Below are positions 54,431 to 63,233 of a stretch of 64,000 nucleotides of DNA, piece after piece; position 1 is the stretch's first letter; the number at the start of each line of letters is the position of its first letter. The notes beneath the pieces were generated by a model. It saw only the letters and a list, made by a program, of their open reading frames with translations, was not told the DNA's origin and ran no database searches. Origin of the DNA: Luteibacter aegosomatissinici (GTDB lineage: Bacteria > Pseudomonadota > Gammaproteobacteria > Xanthomonadales > Rhodanobacteraceae); the NCBI RefSeq assembly GCF_023078495.1, contig NZ_CP095742.1, positions 4,883,501 through 4,947,500 on the forward strand, given 5' to 3'. The translations under genes and the position numbers were made by a program.

Positions 54431-55921
54431 ATGAAAGCCTCCACGACCAAGCGCCTGACCCTCGCCCTCGCCGCCCTGATGGCCTGTGCCGCCCCCCTGG
54501 CCATGGCCCGCGAAACGCCCAAGGCCGCCAAGGCCAAGCCCGCCGCCACCACGATGCCAACGAAAGACCTGCACCCGGTGCCGCCCATGATCGTGGACCT
54601 GGAGAAGCGCACCTTCCAATGGTTCTGGGATAGCGCCAACCCCGAGAACGGCCTGGTTCCCGATCACTATCCGACCGACTCGTTCGCCTCGATCGCCTCG
54701 GTGGGCTTCGGTCTAACCGCGTATGGCGTCGGCGTGGAGCGCGGCTATGTCACGCGCGAGCAGGCGGTGGACCGCACGCTGGCCACGCTGAAGTTCTTCA
54801 ACGAGTCGGCGCAGAACGATTCCGAGGATGATTCCACCGGTTTCCACGGCTTCTACTACCATTTCCTGGACATGAAGACCGGCAAGCGCTTCGCGCGCTG
54901 GGTGGAAGTCTCGTCGGTGGATACCACGCTGCTGCTTGGCGGCGTGCTGTTCGCGCAGAGCTACTACGACCACGACACGCCCAAGGAAAAGGAAATCCGT
55001 GACCTGGCCGACCAGATCTACCGCCGCGTGGACTGGACCTGGATGCAGAACCACGCGCCGCTGATCAGCATGGGCTGGACGCCTGGCGGCAAGGCCATCC
55101 CGCACGATTGGGAGGGCTACAACGAAGGCATGCTTGTCTACATCCTTGCACTGGGCTCGCCCACGCATCCGGTGGGCGAGGATGCGTGGCAGGCGTGGAC
55201 GAAGACGTACGACAAGACCTGGGGCGAGTTCCACGGCCAGACCTTCCTGAACTTCGCGCCGCTGTTCGGCCACCAGTTCAGCCACACCTGGGTTGATTTC
55301 CGCGGTATCAAGGATGCGTGGAACCGTGAGAAGGGCCTGGATTACTTCGAGAACAGCCGCCGCGCCACGTACTCGCAACAGGCCTACGCGATCGCCAACC
55401 CGGGTGGCTGGACCGGTTACGGCAAGAACATCTGGGGCCTCTCCGCCTCGAACGGCCCGGGCGGCCTGATCATCAAGCAGGGTGACAAGGAGCGCACGTT
55501 CCAGGGTTACACCGCCCGTGGTGCCGGCCTCGATTACATCTCGGACGATGGCACGATCGTACCCATGGCGGCCGGCGGCTCGATCGCCTTCGCGCCGGAG
55601 ATCGTCATTCCCGCGCTGGAGGAGATGAAGAAGAAGTACGGCCAGTACATCTACACCAAGTACGGCTTCGTCGACGCGTTCAACCTCAGCTTCGATACGC
55701 GCACCGACCTGCGCACCGGCCAGCTCGTGCCGGGCTTCGGCTGGGCCGATACCGTGCACCTGGGCATCGACCAGGGCCCGATCGTGCTCATGATCGAGAA
55801 CTATCGCAGCGAGTTCGTGTGGAACGTGATGAAGAAGAACCCGTACATCCGCAAGGGCCTGCAGCGCGCCGGCTTCACCGGCGGCTGGCTGGATGCCGAG
55901 ACGGCTTCCACCCTGTGGTAA
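54431..55921 (+). CDS. PF10091 glycoamylase-like glycosidase, exported
   Basis: 496 aa. Signal peptide (MKASTTKRLTLALAALMACA), low-complexity linker with KAAKAKPAA, then an alpha/alpha-barrel: EKRTFQWFWDSANPENGLVP, ASIASVGFGLTAYGVGVERG, WEGYNEGMLVYILALGSPTH, GHQFSHTWVDFRGIKDA and WGLSASNGPGG. Characterised relatives with this domain include GH144 endo-beta-1,2-glucanases. The neighbours (TonB receptor, sugar ABC transporter) fit glucan degradation, but the linkage is inference. Its stop shares one base with the next ATG. Confidence 0.88.
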   Translation: MKASTTKRLTLALAALMACAAPLAMARETPKAAKAKPAATTMPTKDLHPVPPMIVDLEKRTFQWFWDSANPENGLVPDHYPTDSFASIASVGFGLTAYGVGVERGYVTREQAVDRTLATLKFFNESAQNDSEDDSTGFHGFYYHFLDMKTGKRFARWVEVSSVDTTLLLGGVLFAQSYYDHDTPKEKEIRDLADQIYRRVDWTWMQNHAPLISMGWTPGGKAIPHDWEGYNEGMLVYILALGSPTHPVGEDAWQAWTKTYDKTWGEFHGQTFLNFAPLFGHQFSHTWVDFRGIKDAWNREKGLDYFENSRRATYSQQAYAIANPGGWTGYGKNIWGLSASNGPGGLIIKQGDKERTFQGYTARGAGLDYISDDGTIVPMAAGGSIAFAPEIVIPALEEMKKKYGQYIYTKYGFVDAFNLSFDTRTDLRTGQLVPGFGWADTVHLGIDQGPIVLMIENYRSEFVWNVMKKNPYIRKGLQRAGFTGGWLDAETASTLW

Positions 55922-57204
55922 TGCGCGCTGTCCGCCTCGGCCTCATCGCTGCGCTGGCCCTTGCCTGCGCAGCGGTGGCGTCGTGTGCGAAGGAAGAAAG
56001 CGGTACGCGTACGCTGGAGTTCTGGACGATCGGCCGCGAAGGCGAGGCCGTGCTCAAGCTGCTGCCGGAGTTCGAGCGCGAACACCCCGGCTTGCATGTG
56101 TCCGTACAACAGCTGCCGCTGACCGCCGCGCACCAGAAGCTGCTTACCGCGTATGCGGGCGACTCCACGCCGGATATCACCCAGCTGGGCAATACCTGGA
56201 TTCCGGAGATGGTGGCGCTTAATGCGCTTGAGCCGCTCGATGCCCGCGTGAACGCGTCCAGGGTTGTCGACAAGGCCGATTACTTCCCGGCCATCTGGTC
56301 CACCAACGCGATTGACGGCACGCTGTACGGCGTGCCCTGGTACGTGGATACGCGCCTGCTGTTCTACCGCAAGGACCTGCTGGCGAAGGTGGGCTACGAC
56401 CATCCGCCACGTGACTGGGCCGAATGGCAGGCGATGATGGCGAAGCTTGCCCAGCCGGTCGGCAAGGCGTACGGCGTGCTGCTGCCGACCAATGAGTTCG
56501 AGCAGTTGCTCGCGCTGGCCCTGCAGCAGCCCGATCCGCTGCTGCGCGATGGTGGCCGCTACGGCAACTTCCAGAGTCCCGGTTTCAAAAAGGCGCTGGC
56601 CTTCTACGTCTCGTTGTTCAAGGAGCAGCAGGCGCCGATGATGACCAACGTCGGCATCGGCAACCCGTGGGCGGCGTTCGGCCAGGGCTTCTACGCGTTT
56701 TACCTGTCGGGCCCCTGGAATATCGGCGAGTTCCGCAAGCGCCTTCCGCCGGAACAGCAGGCGGATTGGGGCACGGTAGCGTTGCCGGGACCGAATGGCC
56801 CGGGTGCTTCGAATGCCGGTGGCTCGAGCCTCGTGATCTACCGCAAGTCGAAGCATAAGGACGACGCGTGGGCGCTTATCGAGTTCCTTTCGCGTCCTGA
56901 GATCCAGGAGCGCTTCTACCAGATCCTGGGCGACATGCCGCCGCGCCGCTCATCGTGGCAAGCGCCTGCGCTGCGTGACGACGACAAGGCCACCGCCTTC
57001 CGCGACCAGCTGGAACGGGTAAAGGCCACGCCGCCGGTCGCCGAGTGGGAACGCATCGTCACCGAAATGCAGCTGGTGGCGGCCCAGGCCGCGCACGGCG
57101 ACCTCACGATCGACCAGGCCGCCGCCGAGATCGACCGCCGCGCCGATCGCCTGCTGGAGAAGCGACGCTGGATGCTCGATCACGGCCACAAGGCAACGCC
57201 ATGA
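55921..57204 (+). CDS. Sugar ABC transporter substrate-binding lipoprotein
   Basis: 427 aa. Lipobox AVASC near residue 20, then family 1 extracellular solute-binding protein (FWTIGREGEAVLKLLPEFER, GVPWYVDTRLLFYRKDLL, PWNIGEFRKRLP). In Gram-negatives it sits in the periplasm tethered to a membrane. The overlap TAATG with the glycosidase and ATGA with the permease indicates tight coupling. Confidence 0.93.
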   Translation: MRAVRLGLIAALALACAAVASCAKEESGTRTLEFWTIGREGEAVLKLLPEFEREHPGLHVSVQQLPLTAAHQKLLTAYAGDSTPDITQLGNTWIPEMVALNALEPLDARVNASRVVDKADYFPAIWSTNAIDGTLYGVPWYVDTRLLFYRKDLLAKVGYDHPPRDWAEWQAMMAKLAQPVGKAYGVLLPTNEFEQLLALALQQPDPLLRDGGRYGNFQSPGFKKALAFYVSLFKEQQAPMMTNVGIGNPWAAFGQGFYAFYLSGPWNIGEFRKRLPPEQQADWGTVALPGPNGPGASNAGGSSLVIYRKSKHKDDAWALIEFLSRPEIQERFYQILGDMPPRRSSWQAPALRDDDKATAFRDQLERVKATPPVAEWERIVTEMQLVAAQAAHGDLTIDQAAAEIDRRADRLLEKRRWMLDHGHKATP

Positions 57205-58082
57205 ACACCACCACCCGCGCCGCCTGGCTCTTCATCACGCCTGCGCTGATCATCCTCGGCCTGTTCTTCCTGTTGCCGGTGGTGGCCGCACTGGTGCTAT
57301 CGGTTACCGACTTCGATCTGTACGCGCTGGCCGATATCCGCAACCTGCGTTTCGTCGCGCTGGAGAACTACTGGTCGCTTTTGCAGCGCCCGCTGTTCTG
57401 GTCGGCGCTGGGCCACACGCTGTACTTCGTGATCGTGGGCGTGCCGCTATCGCTCATGGCCTCGCTCGGCGCCGCCATGCTGCTGAACTCACCGCTGGTG
57501 CGCTTCAAGCCCTTCTTCCGCACTGCGCTGTTTGCGCCCGTGGTGACCACCGTGGTTGCCGTGGCCGTGATCTGGCGTTACCTGTTCAACACCAAATACG
57601 GCCTGATCAACTACGTGCTCGATTCGATGCACCTGCCGACCGTGGACTGGCTCGGCGATCCGCACTGGGCCATGCCCACCATCATCCTGTTCGCCGTGTG
57701 GAAGAACTTCGGCTACAACATGATCATCTTCATGGCCGGCCTGCAGGCCATCCCGGCCGACCTGTACGAGGCGGCGCGCATTGATGGCGCCTCGGCCTGG
57801 GCGCAGTTCCGCCATATCACGCTCCCCATGTTGAAGCCGACCATGCTGATGGTGAGCATCCTCACCGTGTCGGGCTACTTCCAGCTGTTTGCCGAACCGT
57901 ACGTGATGACCGAAGGCGGCCCGCTGCAGAGCACGACCTCGGTGCTGTACCTGATGTACGAAGAAGGCTTCAAGTGGTGGAACCTTGGCTCGGCCTCCGC
58001 CGTGGCCTTCATCCTGTTCGTGATCATGTTCGTGGTCACCGCCGCGATGCTTCGCCTGTCGAAGCGGGGAGAGCCGGCATGA
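57201..58082 (+). CDS. Sugar ABC transporter permease (MalF/UgpA type)
   Basis: 293 aa with six membrane helices. EAA loop LYEAARIDGASAWAQFRHIT LPMLKP separated here for length; ITLPMLKPTMLM follows directly. It would partner the next permease and an ATPase that is not in the window. ATG overlaps the preceding stop by 4 bp. Confidence 0.93.
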   Translation: MNTTTRAAWLFITPALIILGLFFLLPVVAALVLSVTDFDLYALADIRNLRFVALENYWSLLQRPLFWSALGHTLYFVIVGVPLSLMASLGAAMLLNSPLVRFKPFFRTALFAPVVTTVVAVAVIWRYLFNTKYGLINYVLDSMHLPTVDWLGDPHWAMPTIILFAVWKNFGYNMIIFMAGLQAIPADLYEAARIDGASAWAQFRHITLPMLKPTMLMVSILTVSGYFQLFAEPYVMTEGGPLQSTTSVLYLMYEEGFKWWNLGSASAVAFILFVIMFVVTAAMLRLSKRGEPA

Positions 58083-58900
58083 GCCCGCGCCTGGCCAAGG
58101 CCGTTATCAACGGCCTGCTGATCGCCGCGGCGGCCATCGCCATCGCGCCGCTGCTTTACATGGTCTCGGTATCGTTCATGACGCCGGGCGAGGCGAGTGC
58201 CCTGCCGCCGCCGGTGTTGCCCACGCATGCCACGCTGGCGAACTACCGCCAGCTGTTCATGAATGCGGGCATGGGCCGCTACCTGTTCAACAGCCTGCTC
58301 ATTTCCACCGCCATCACCGTGGTCTCGCTGGCCTTCAACCTGATGGCCGGCTATGCCTTCGCCAAGCTGGAGTTCAAGGGCAGGGCGCGGCTGTTCCAGC
58401 TACTGCTGGGCGCGCTGGTCATCCCGGCGCAGGTCGCCATGTTGCCGCTGTTCCTGTTGCTGAAGTACATGGGCCTGGTGAACACCTACGGTGCGGTGAT
58501 CGTGCCGGCGCTCGCCACCATCTTCGGGATCTTCCTGGTTCGCCAGTACGCCAGCGGCATCCCCGATGACCTGATGGAAGCGGCGCGTATCGATGGCGCC
58601 GGCGAGTTCCGCATCTTCGCCACCATCATCATGCCGCTGCTGAAGCCGATCATGGTGACGCTGGCGATCTTCACCTTCCTGGCGGCATGGAACGACTTCA
58701 TGTGGCCATTGATCGCGCTGACCGGGCAGGAGCATTACACCCTGCCCATCGCGCTGGCGTCGCTGTCGCGCGAGCACGTGCAGGATAGTGAGCTGATGAT
58801 GGCCGGCTCGGTGGTCACGATCCTGCCGGTGCTGGTGTTGTTCCTCGCCCTGCAGCGCTACTACCTCGAAGGCCTGCTGCTGGGCAGCGTAAAGGGTTAA
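58079..58900 (+). CDS. Sugar ABC transporter permease (MalG/UgpE type)
   Basis: 273 aa from ATG 58079, overlapping the first permease (ATGA). Six helices. EAA loop DLMEAARIDGAGEFRIFATI then IMPLLKPIM. The C-terminus YYLEGLLLGSVKG is the classic MalG-like end. No ABC ATPase gene is adjacent; such systems often share a MsmK/UgpC-type ATPase encoded elsewhere. Confidence 0.93.
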   Translation: MSPRLAKAVINGLLIAAAAIAIAPLLYMVSVSFMTPGEASALPPPVLPTHATLANYRQLFMNAGMGRYLFNSLLISTAITVVSLAFNLMAGYAFAKLEFKGRARLFQLLLGALVIPAQVAMLPLFLLLKYMGLVNTYGAVIVPALATIFGIFLVRQYASGIPDDLMEAARIDGAGEFRIFATIIMPLLKPIMVTLAIFTFLAAWNDFMWPLIALTGQEHYTLPIALASLSREHVQDSELMMAGSVVTILPVLVLFLALQRYYLEGLLLGSVKG

Positions 58901-58904
58901 GACC

Positions 58905-61799
58905 ATGCATCCCTGTAGGAGCGCCCTTGCGCGCGATATCGATTCGCCGGGCGCCGCAGGTCCCGTGGCCTCGGTTTGCCGTCGATCGCGCACAAGCGCG
59001 CTCCTGCAGGGGCTATGGCTCCTTGTGGCGGGCGGTGCGCAGGCGTCGACGCTGGATGCGTTCGACACGACCACCGGCTGGCACGCCACGCACACCGATG
59101 ACGTCTCAGCGACACTCCACGCGGTGCCTGGCAAGGTCGGCCAGGCGGTGTGCCTCGCGTTCGACTTCAATGGCGTCTCCGGCGCCGCGTCGATTCGACG
59201 AACACTGCCCATTGATTTTCCCGAGGGCTTTGCGCTTGGCTTCGATGTGCGCGGCAACATGCCTGCGAACACCCTGCAGCTGAAGCTGATCGACGATACC
59301 GGCGACAACGTCTGGTGGTATCAGAAGCCGGGCTTCACGCCGTCGGCCGACTGGCAGCACATCGATGCCACCAGCCGCCAGGTCGAGTTCGCCTGGGGTC
59401 CATTGAAGGACCGTACCTTGCGCCACACGCGCGAGGTGGAGTTCATGGTCTACAAGGAAGCCCAGCCAAACGCGGGCCCGGACAAGGGCGAGGTGTGCTT
59501 CGATAACCTGACGCTCGTGCCGCGCAAGCCCGAGGCCGTCCCCGTGCCGCCGCCGACACCGAATGCGGTCTTTGAGCAGCGGGCTAAGGCAGTGCGCCGT
59601 GGGTTGTACCCACGCGGATTCTCCGGCGAGCAATCGTATTGGACCATCGTCGGCGTGGATGGTGGCAGCCGCGATTCCGCGCTGATCTCCGAAGACGGCG
59701 CCGTCGAGATCGTGCGCAGTGGGTTCTCGATCGAACCGTTCCTTATCGAGGCCGGCAAGCTGGTGACATGGGCCGACGTCACGGCGACGCAATCGCTGCG
59801 AGATCGTTACCTGCCCATGCCGTCGGTGGCATGGAAGAACGGCGATGTGTCGCTGACCACCACGGCGTTCGCGCAAGGCCAACCCGGATCCTCCGAGCTT
59901 GTGCTGTCGTACCGCGTCGCCAACGATGGCGATACGGCGCGTGACGTGACCCTGATGCTTGCGGCGCGGCCGTTCCAGGTGAATCCGCCGACCCAGTTCC
60001 TCAATGCACCGGGCGGCATCGCGACCCTTCGCGATCTGGCATGGGATGGGAAGGCACTCACCGTTAATGGCGAGCGGAAGGTCATACCGCTGCAAAAGAC
60101 CGCTACCGTGATTGGGGCGGTGAACACGCCGCGGATGTTGACCGAGCGTGTGGATGCGGGTGAGTCGCTTGGGAGTCTTTCGTTAGGGGCGATCGCGAGC
60201 AAGCTCGCTCCTACAGACGTTTCGCGGGCGCCGGTTGCTCGGGCGGAGGGGCTGCCACCAGGCGTTGCGCGGCTGCACGATGGGTCGGGGTTTGCCCAGG
60301 GCGCGTTCGTCTATCCCCTGCATGTGCCGGCGCATGGTCATGTAGATCTGGGGCTGGTCGTGCCCGTAAAGCAGGATGACGTGGTCGCTGCGCCAGGCGA
60401 CGCGGCAGCATGGCTGGCGTCGCACGGTGACGCGGTGGCCACGCAATGGCGTGAGAAGCTGGACCGCGTGGATGTACGTGTACCTGCGGTGGCCCAGCCG
60501 ATCGTCGATACGATGAAGAGCGGCATCGCGCAGATCCTCATCTCACGCGATGGCCCCGCGTTGCAGCCCGGCACGCGTTCGTACTCGCGTACCTGGGTGC
60601 GTGATGGCGCGATGATGCTGGAAGGCCTGCTACGCACCGGCCACGACGATGTCGCGCGCGAGTTTATCCGCTGGTACGCGCCGCACCAGTTTTCGAATGG
60701 AAAGGTGCCGTGCTGCGTCGATGCGCGTGGCTCCGATCCGGTGCCAGAGAACGATAGCCATGGCGAGCTGATCTTCAGCGTGGCCGAGCTTTGGCGGTAC
60801 ACGCATGATCGCGCGACCGTGGATGCGCTGTATCCCCATGTGCGCAAGGCGGCGCTTTATATGGATACGTTGCGCGCCAGCGAACGGCAGCCTGCGCGGC
60901 TTGAAGGGCCGGACCGTGCGCTTTACGGCCTGATGCCCGCCTCGATCAGCCACGAAGGGTATTCGGCCAAGCCGATGCATTCGTACTGGGATGATTTCTG
61001 GGCGCTGAAGGGCTACGAGGACGCTACGGATCTCGCTGCCGCGCTCGGCCACGCCGAGGATGCAAGAACGTTTGGCGCGTCACGCGACCAGTTCCGCGAG
61101 GATCTGCACGCGTCGATTGCGGCGGCCGTGAAAGCGAAGGGCCTGACGTTTATCCCTGGCTCGGCGGAGCTGGGCGATTTCGACGCGACGTCGACGACCA
61201 TCGCGCTCTCGCCCGGCGGCGAGGGATCGCGCCTGCCCAAGGCGCTGGTCGATGGCACGTTCGAGAAGTACTGGCAGTCGTTCGTCGCTCGCCGCGACGG
61301 CAAGGTGGCGTGGGAGGATTACACTCCCTACGAGCTGCGCACCATCGCGACCTTCGTTCGCCTGGGATGGCGCGATCGCGTGAATGACCTGATCGCGTTC
61401 TTCTTCGCCGATCGCCGCCCGGCGGCGTGGAACCAGTGGGCCGAGGTAGTCGGCCATGATCCGCGCAAGCCGCGCTTCGTCGGCGACATGCCGCACGCGT
61501 GGATCGCTTCGGATTACGTACGGTCAGCGCTGGACCTGTTCGCCTACGATCGCGAATCCGATAACGCCATGGTGCTCGCGGCCGGCGTGCAGCCGTCGTG
61601 GCTCGAGGGTGAGGGCATCGCCATCCGCGACCTGCGGACGCCTTACGGCCGCTTCGGCTACACGCTCAAGGCGAAGGACGGCAAGGCGGAGCTCACGATA
61701 ACTCAGCCGATCAGCCCGCCCGGTGGCCTGGTGCTGTCACTGCCCTCAGGCGAAACAAGGATCCCTGCCGGGAAGACCAGGATAAAGGCAGACCTGTAG
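58905..61799 (+). CDS. Large six-hairpin glycosidase with N-terminal carbohydrate-binding domain
   Basis: 964 aa. ATG 58905 follows the permease by 4 bp. Residues about 4-34 are encoded by a REP pair; the following stretch ALLQGLWLLVAGGAQA is a signal-peptide core, so export survives. Domains: beta-sandwich of CBM type (about 50-205), a Pro-rich hinge (PVPPPTP), a second beta domain, and an (alpha/alpha)6 catalytic domain (about 520-920) with GTRSYSRTWVRDGAMMLEGL resembling the R-DG motif of GH15/amylo-1,6-glucosidase, and GELIFSVAELWRYTHDR. I do not know its GH family. It probably works with PF10091 on the imported or extracellular glycan. Confidence 0.8.
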   Translation: MHPCRSALARDIDSPGAAGPVASVCRRSRTSALLQGLWLLVAGGAQASTLDAFDTTTGWHATHTDDVSATLHAVPGKVGQAVCLAFDFNGVSGAASIRRTLPIDFPEGFALGFDVRGNMPANTLQLKLIDDTGDNVWWYQKPGFTPSADWQHIDATSRQVEFAWGPLKDRTLRHTREVEFMVYKEAQPNAGPDKGEVCFDNLTLVPRKPEAVPVPPPTPNAVFEQRAKAVRRGLYPRGFSGEQSYWTIVGVDGGSRDSALISEDGAVEIVRSGFSIEPFLIEAGKLVTWADVTATQSLRDRYLPMPSVAWKNGDVSLTTTAFAQGQPGSSELVLSYRVANDGDTARDVTLMLAARPFQVNPPTQFLNAPGGIATLRDLAWDGKALTVNGERKVIPLQKTATVIGAVNTPRMLTERVDAGESLGSLSLGAIASKLAPTDVSRAPVARAEGLPPGVARLHDGSGFAQGAFVYPLHVPAHGHVDLGLVVPVKQDDVVAAPGDAAAWLASHGDAVATQWREKLDRVDVRVPAVAQPIVDTMKSGIAQILISRDGPALQPGTRSYSRTWVRDGAMMLEGLLRTGHDDVAREFIRWYAPHQFSNGKVPCCVDARGSDPVPENDSHGELIFSVAELWRYTHDRATVDALYPHVRKAALYMDTLRASERQPARLEGPDRALYGLMPASISHEGYSAKPMHSYWDDFWALKGYEDATDLAAALGHAEDARTFGASRDQFREDLHASIAAAVKAKGLTFIPGSAELGDFDATSTTIALSPGGEGSRLPKALVDGTFEKYWQSFVARRDGKVAWEDYTPYELRTIATFVRLGWRDRVNDLIAFFFADRRPAAWNQWAEVVGHDPRKPRFVGDMPHAWIASDYVRSALDLFAYDRESDNAMVLAAGVQPSWLEGEGIAIRDLRTPYGRFGYTLKAKDGKAELTITQPISPPGGLVLSLPSGETRIPAGKTRIKADL
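58915..59007. repeat. Paired REP element, B type, inside the six-hairpin glycosidase gene
   Basis: Left unit GTAGGAGCGCCCTT then GCGCGCGATA (58915-58938), right unit GATCGCGCACAAGCGCGC then TCCTGC (58984-59007). The linker holds CAGGTCCCGTGGCCTC, the same centre as the A-type copies, so it is a variant of that family. It falls in the first 35 codons of the downstream gene. Confidence 0.8.
60191..60214. repeat. Single REP element inside the glycosidase reading frame
   Basis: GATCGCGAGCAAGCTCGC followed by TCCTAC, the complement of a typical GTAGGAGCGAGCTTGCTCGC unit. It encodes residues around GAIASKLAPT (about 429-438) in a loop region. The reading frame stays open. Confidence 0.8.
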
Positions 61800-61808
61800 G
61801 AGCGCCGC
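61796..61808. repeat. Partial REP element supplying a stop codon
   Basis: GTAGGAGCGCCGC starts at 61796; its TAG (61797-61799) is the stop of the six-hairpin glycosidase. The remainder of the element is eroded. Confidence 0.5.
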
Positions 61809-61810
61809 GG

Positions 61811-62170
61811 TCAGTGCGTCGCGACACGAGTGCGGAGCAACGCATCCACCGCCTGCTGCCACTCTGCCGAACCGGGTTCGGACTGCGGGGCTTCCTGGCC
61901 CAGCTTGGCGTTCACTGCCTGGTCCCAGGCGGGCGTATTCGGTTGGGGCCCGTGGCCGTCGTCGCTCACGGCGAGGGTCTTGTCGACCCAGCTGTACCAC
62001 TCGGGGGTGCCAAGTGCGGCCGTGGCCGGTGCGGTACGGCCTGGCGCGGGCGAGGCGGCGGTGCTGCTCGCGGCCGGTGTACCGGCCTGTGGCGCGGGCG
62101 GGGACGAGGGCGAGCAGGCGGCAATGATGAAGGCGGCCGTCAGGGGAACGATGGTGAGGAGAAAGCGCAT
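61811..62170 (-). CDS. Small proline/alanine-rich lipoprotein
   Basis: 119 aa from ATG 62170. Lipobox IIAAC at Cys19 after MRFLLTIVPLTAAFIIAA, a low-complexity linker SPSSPPAPQAGTPAAS, then a short conserved-looking domain (GTPEWYSWVDKTLAVSDDGH, TPAWDQAVNAKLGQEA, SAEWQQAVDALL) with three W-containing repeats. Function unknown. Convergent with the glycosidase, 11 bp apart. Confidence 0.7.
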   Translation of the reverse strand: MRFLLTIVPLTAAFIIAACSPSSPPAPQAGTPAASSTAASPAPGRTAPATAALGTPEWYSWVDKTLAVSDDGHGPQPNTPAWDQAVNAKLGQEAPQSEPGSAEWQQAVDALLRTRVATH

Positions 62171-62236
62171 GGGCAATGAAGACCTGGCGAATGCGTATGG
62201 CGCCAAGCCTACAAACCCTTTCCGGTCCTTAACTTA

Positions 62237-62265
62237 AACGGGGCAGGGAACTTCCCTGCCCCGTT
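62237..62265 (-). terminator. Terminator hairpin after the pirin gene
   Basis: AACGGGGCAGGG pairs with CCCTGCCCCGTT around a 5-nt loop. On the minus strand it is followed by TAAGTTAAGG rather than a pure T run. It lies 12 bp after the pirin stop. Confidence 0.7.
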
Positions 62266-62276
62266 CAGGTTCGACC

Positions 62277-63107
62277 TCAGAACTTCCCGGCACGGAAGTC
62301 GGCGATCGCCTGGTGGATCTGGTCCGGCGAGTTCATGACGAACGGGCCGTAGCGTGCCACCGGCTCCGCCAGCGGGCGCCCTGCGACAAGCAAAACCCGG
62401 GCGGGCTCGGAAGCCGCGAAGGCCACGGTATCGCCCTTCGAAAGCACGGCCAGCTCGCCACGCGCCAATGACTGGCCCGCCACGGTGGCGGCCTTTCCAT
62501 CGAACACATACGCGAACGCGCTATGGCCATCCGGGAGCGCCAGCTCGACATCCGAGCCAGCCTCGAGCGCGATATCCAGGTACACCGGCTCCGTGGCGAT
62601 GCCCGAAACCGGGCCTTTCGCCCCGGCGAGCTCACCAGCCACGACCTTCACGGTGACGCCTGCGGCCGGCTGCACCACCGGAATGTCCGAGGGTGGAATG
62701 TCCTGGTAGCGCGGGGCGGTCATCTTGTCCGCCGCCGGCAGATTCACCCACAGCTGGAAGCCCCACATCAGGCCTTCTTCCTGCTGCGGCATCTCGGAGT
62801 GGATCAGGCCGCTGCCGGCCGTCATCCACTGGACGCTGCCCGGGCCAAGATCACCGGTGTTGCCCTTGTTATCGCCGTGGCGCATGCGCCCGGCGAGCAT
62901 GTAGGTCACGGTTTCGAAGCCGCGATGCGGGTGATCCGGGAAGCCTTCGATGTAATCGCCAGCCTGGTCGGAACGGAACTCGTCCAGCATCAGGAACGGG
63001 TCAAGCATGTCGAGGGCAGGCTGGCCGATGACGCGCTTCAGCTTAACGCCGGCGCCGTCGGCGGTATCCATGCCGCGGACGCGGCGGGCGATGCTGCGGT
63101 AGGTCAT
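62277..63107 (-). CDS. Pirin family protein (second copy)
   Basis: 276 aa from ATG 63107. A canonical pirin: DPFLMLDEFRSD, FPDHPHRGFETVTYMLAGRM, SVQWMTAGSGLIHSEMPQQE (H, H, H, E metal site) and a C-terminal cupin ending FVMNSPDQIHQAIADFRAGK. More typical than the pirin at 43.1 kb, with which it shares the fold but little sequence. Probably a metal-dependent quercetinase or redox sensor. Confidence 0.95.
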   Translation of the reverse strand: MTYRSIARRVRGMDTADGAGVKLKRVIGQPALDMLDPFLMLDEFRSDQAGDYIEGFPDHPHRGFETVTYMLAGRMRHGDNKGNTGDLGPGSVQWMTAGSGLIHSEMPQQEEGLMWGFQLWVNLPAADKMTAPRYQDIPPSDIPVVQPAAGVTVKVVAGELAGAKGPVSGIATEPVYLDIALEAGSDVELALPDGHSAFAYVFDGKAATVAGQSLARGELAVLSKGDTVAFAASEPARVLLVAGRPLAEPVARYGPFVMNSPDQIHQAIADFRAGKF

Positions 63108-63204
63108 GGGGGGCTCCGGTGGGTTTCTGGATCCCTGCAAGATGACGTCATTGGGGCCTGTGGCATAGGCCTGCGCGGTGAACGATGTGTTCCGGCAAGA
63201 CCGT

Positions 63205-63228
63205 GATCGTGCGCGAGCGCGCTCCTAC
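63205..63228. repeat. Single REP element between the pirin and UPF0149 genes
   Basis: GATCGTGCGCGAGCGCGC followed by TCCTAC, a B-type unit in reverse orientation, 5 bp from the UPF0149 stop. Confidence 0.75.
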
Positions 63229-63233
63229 AGGGT

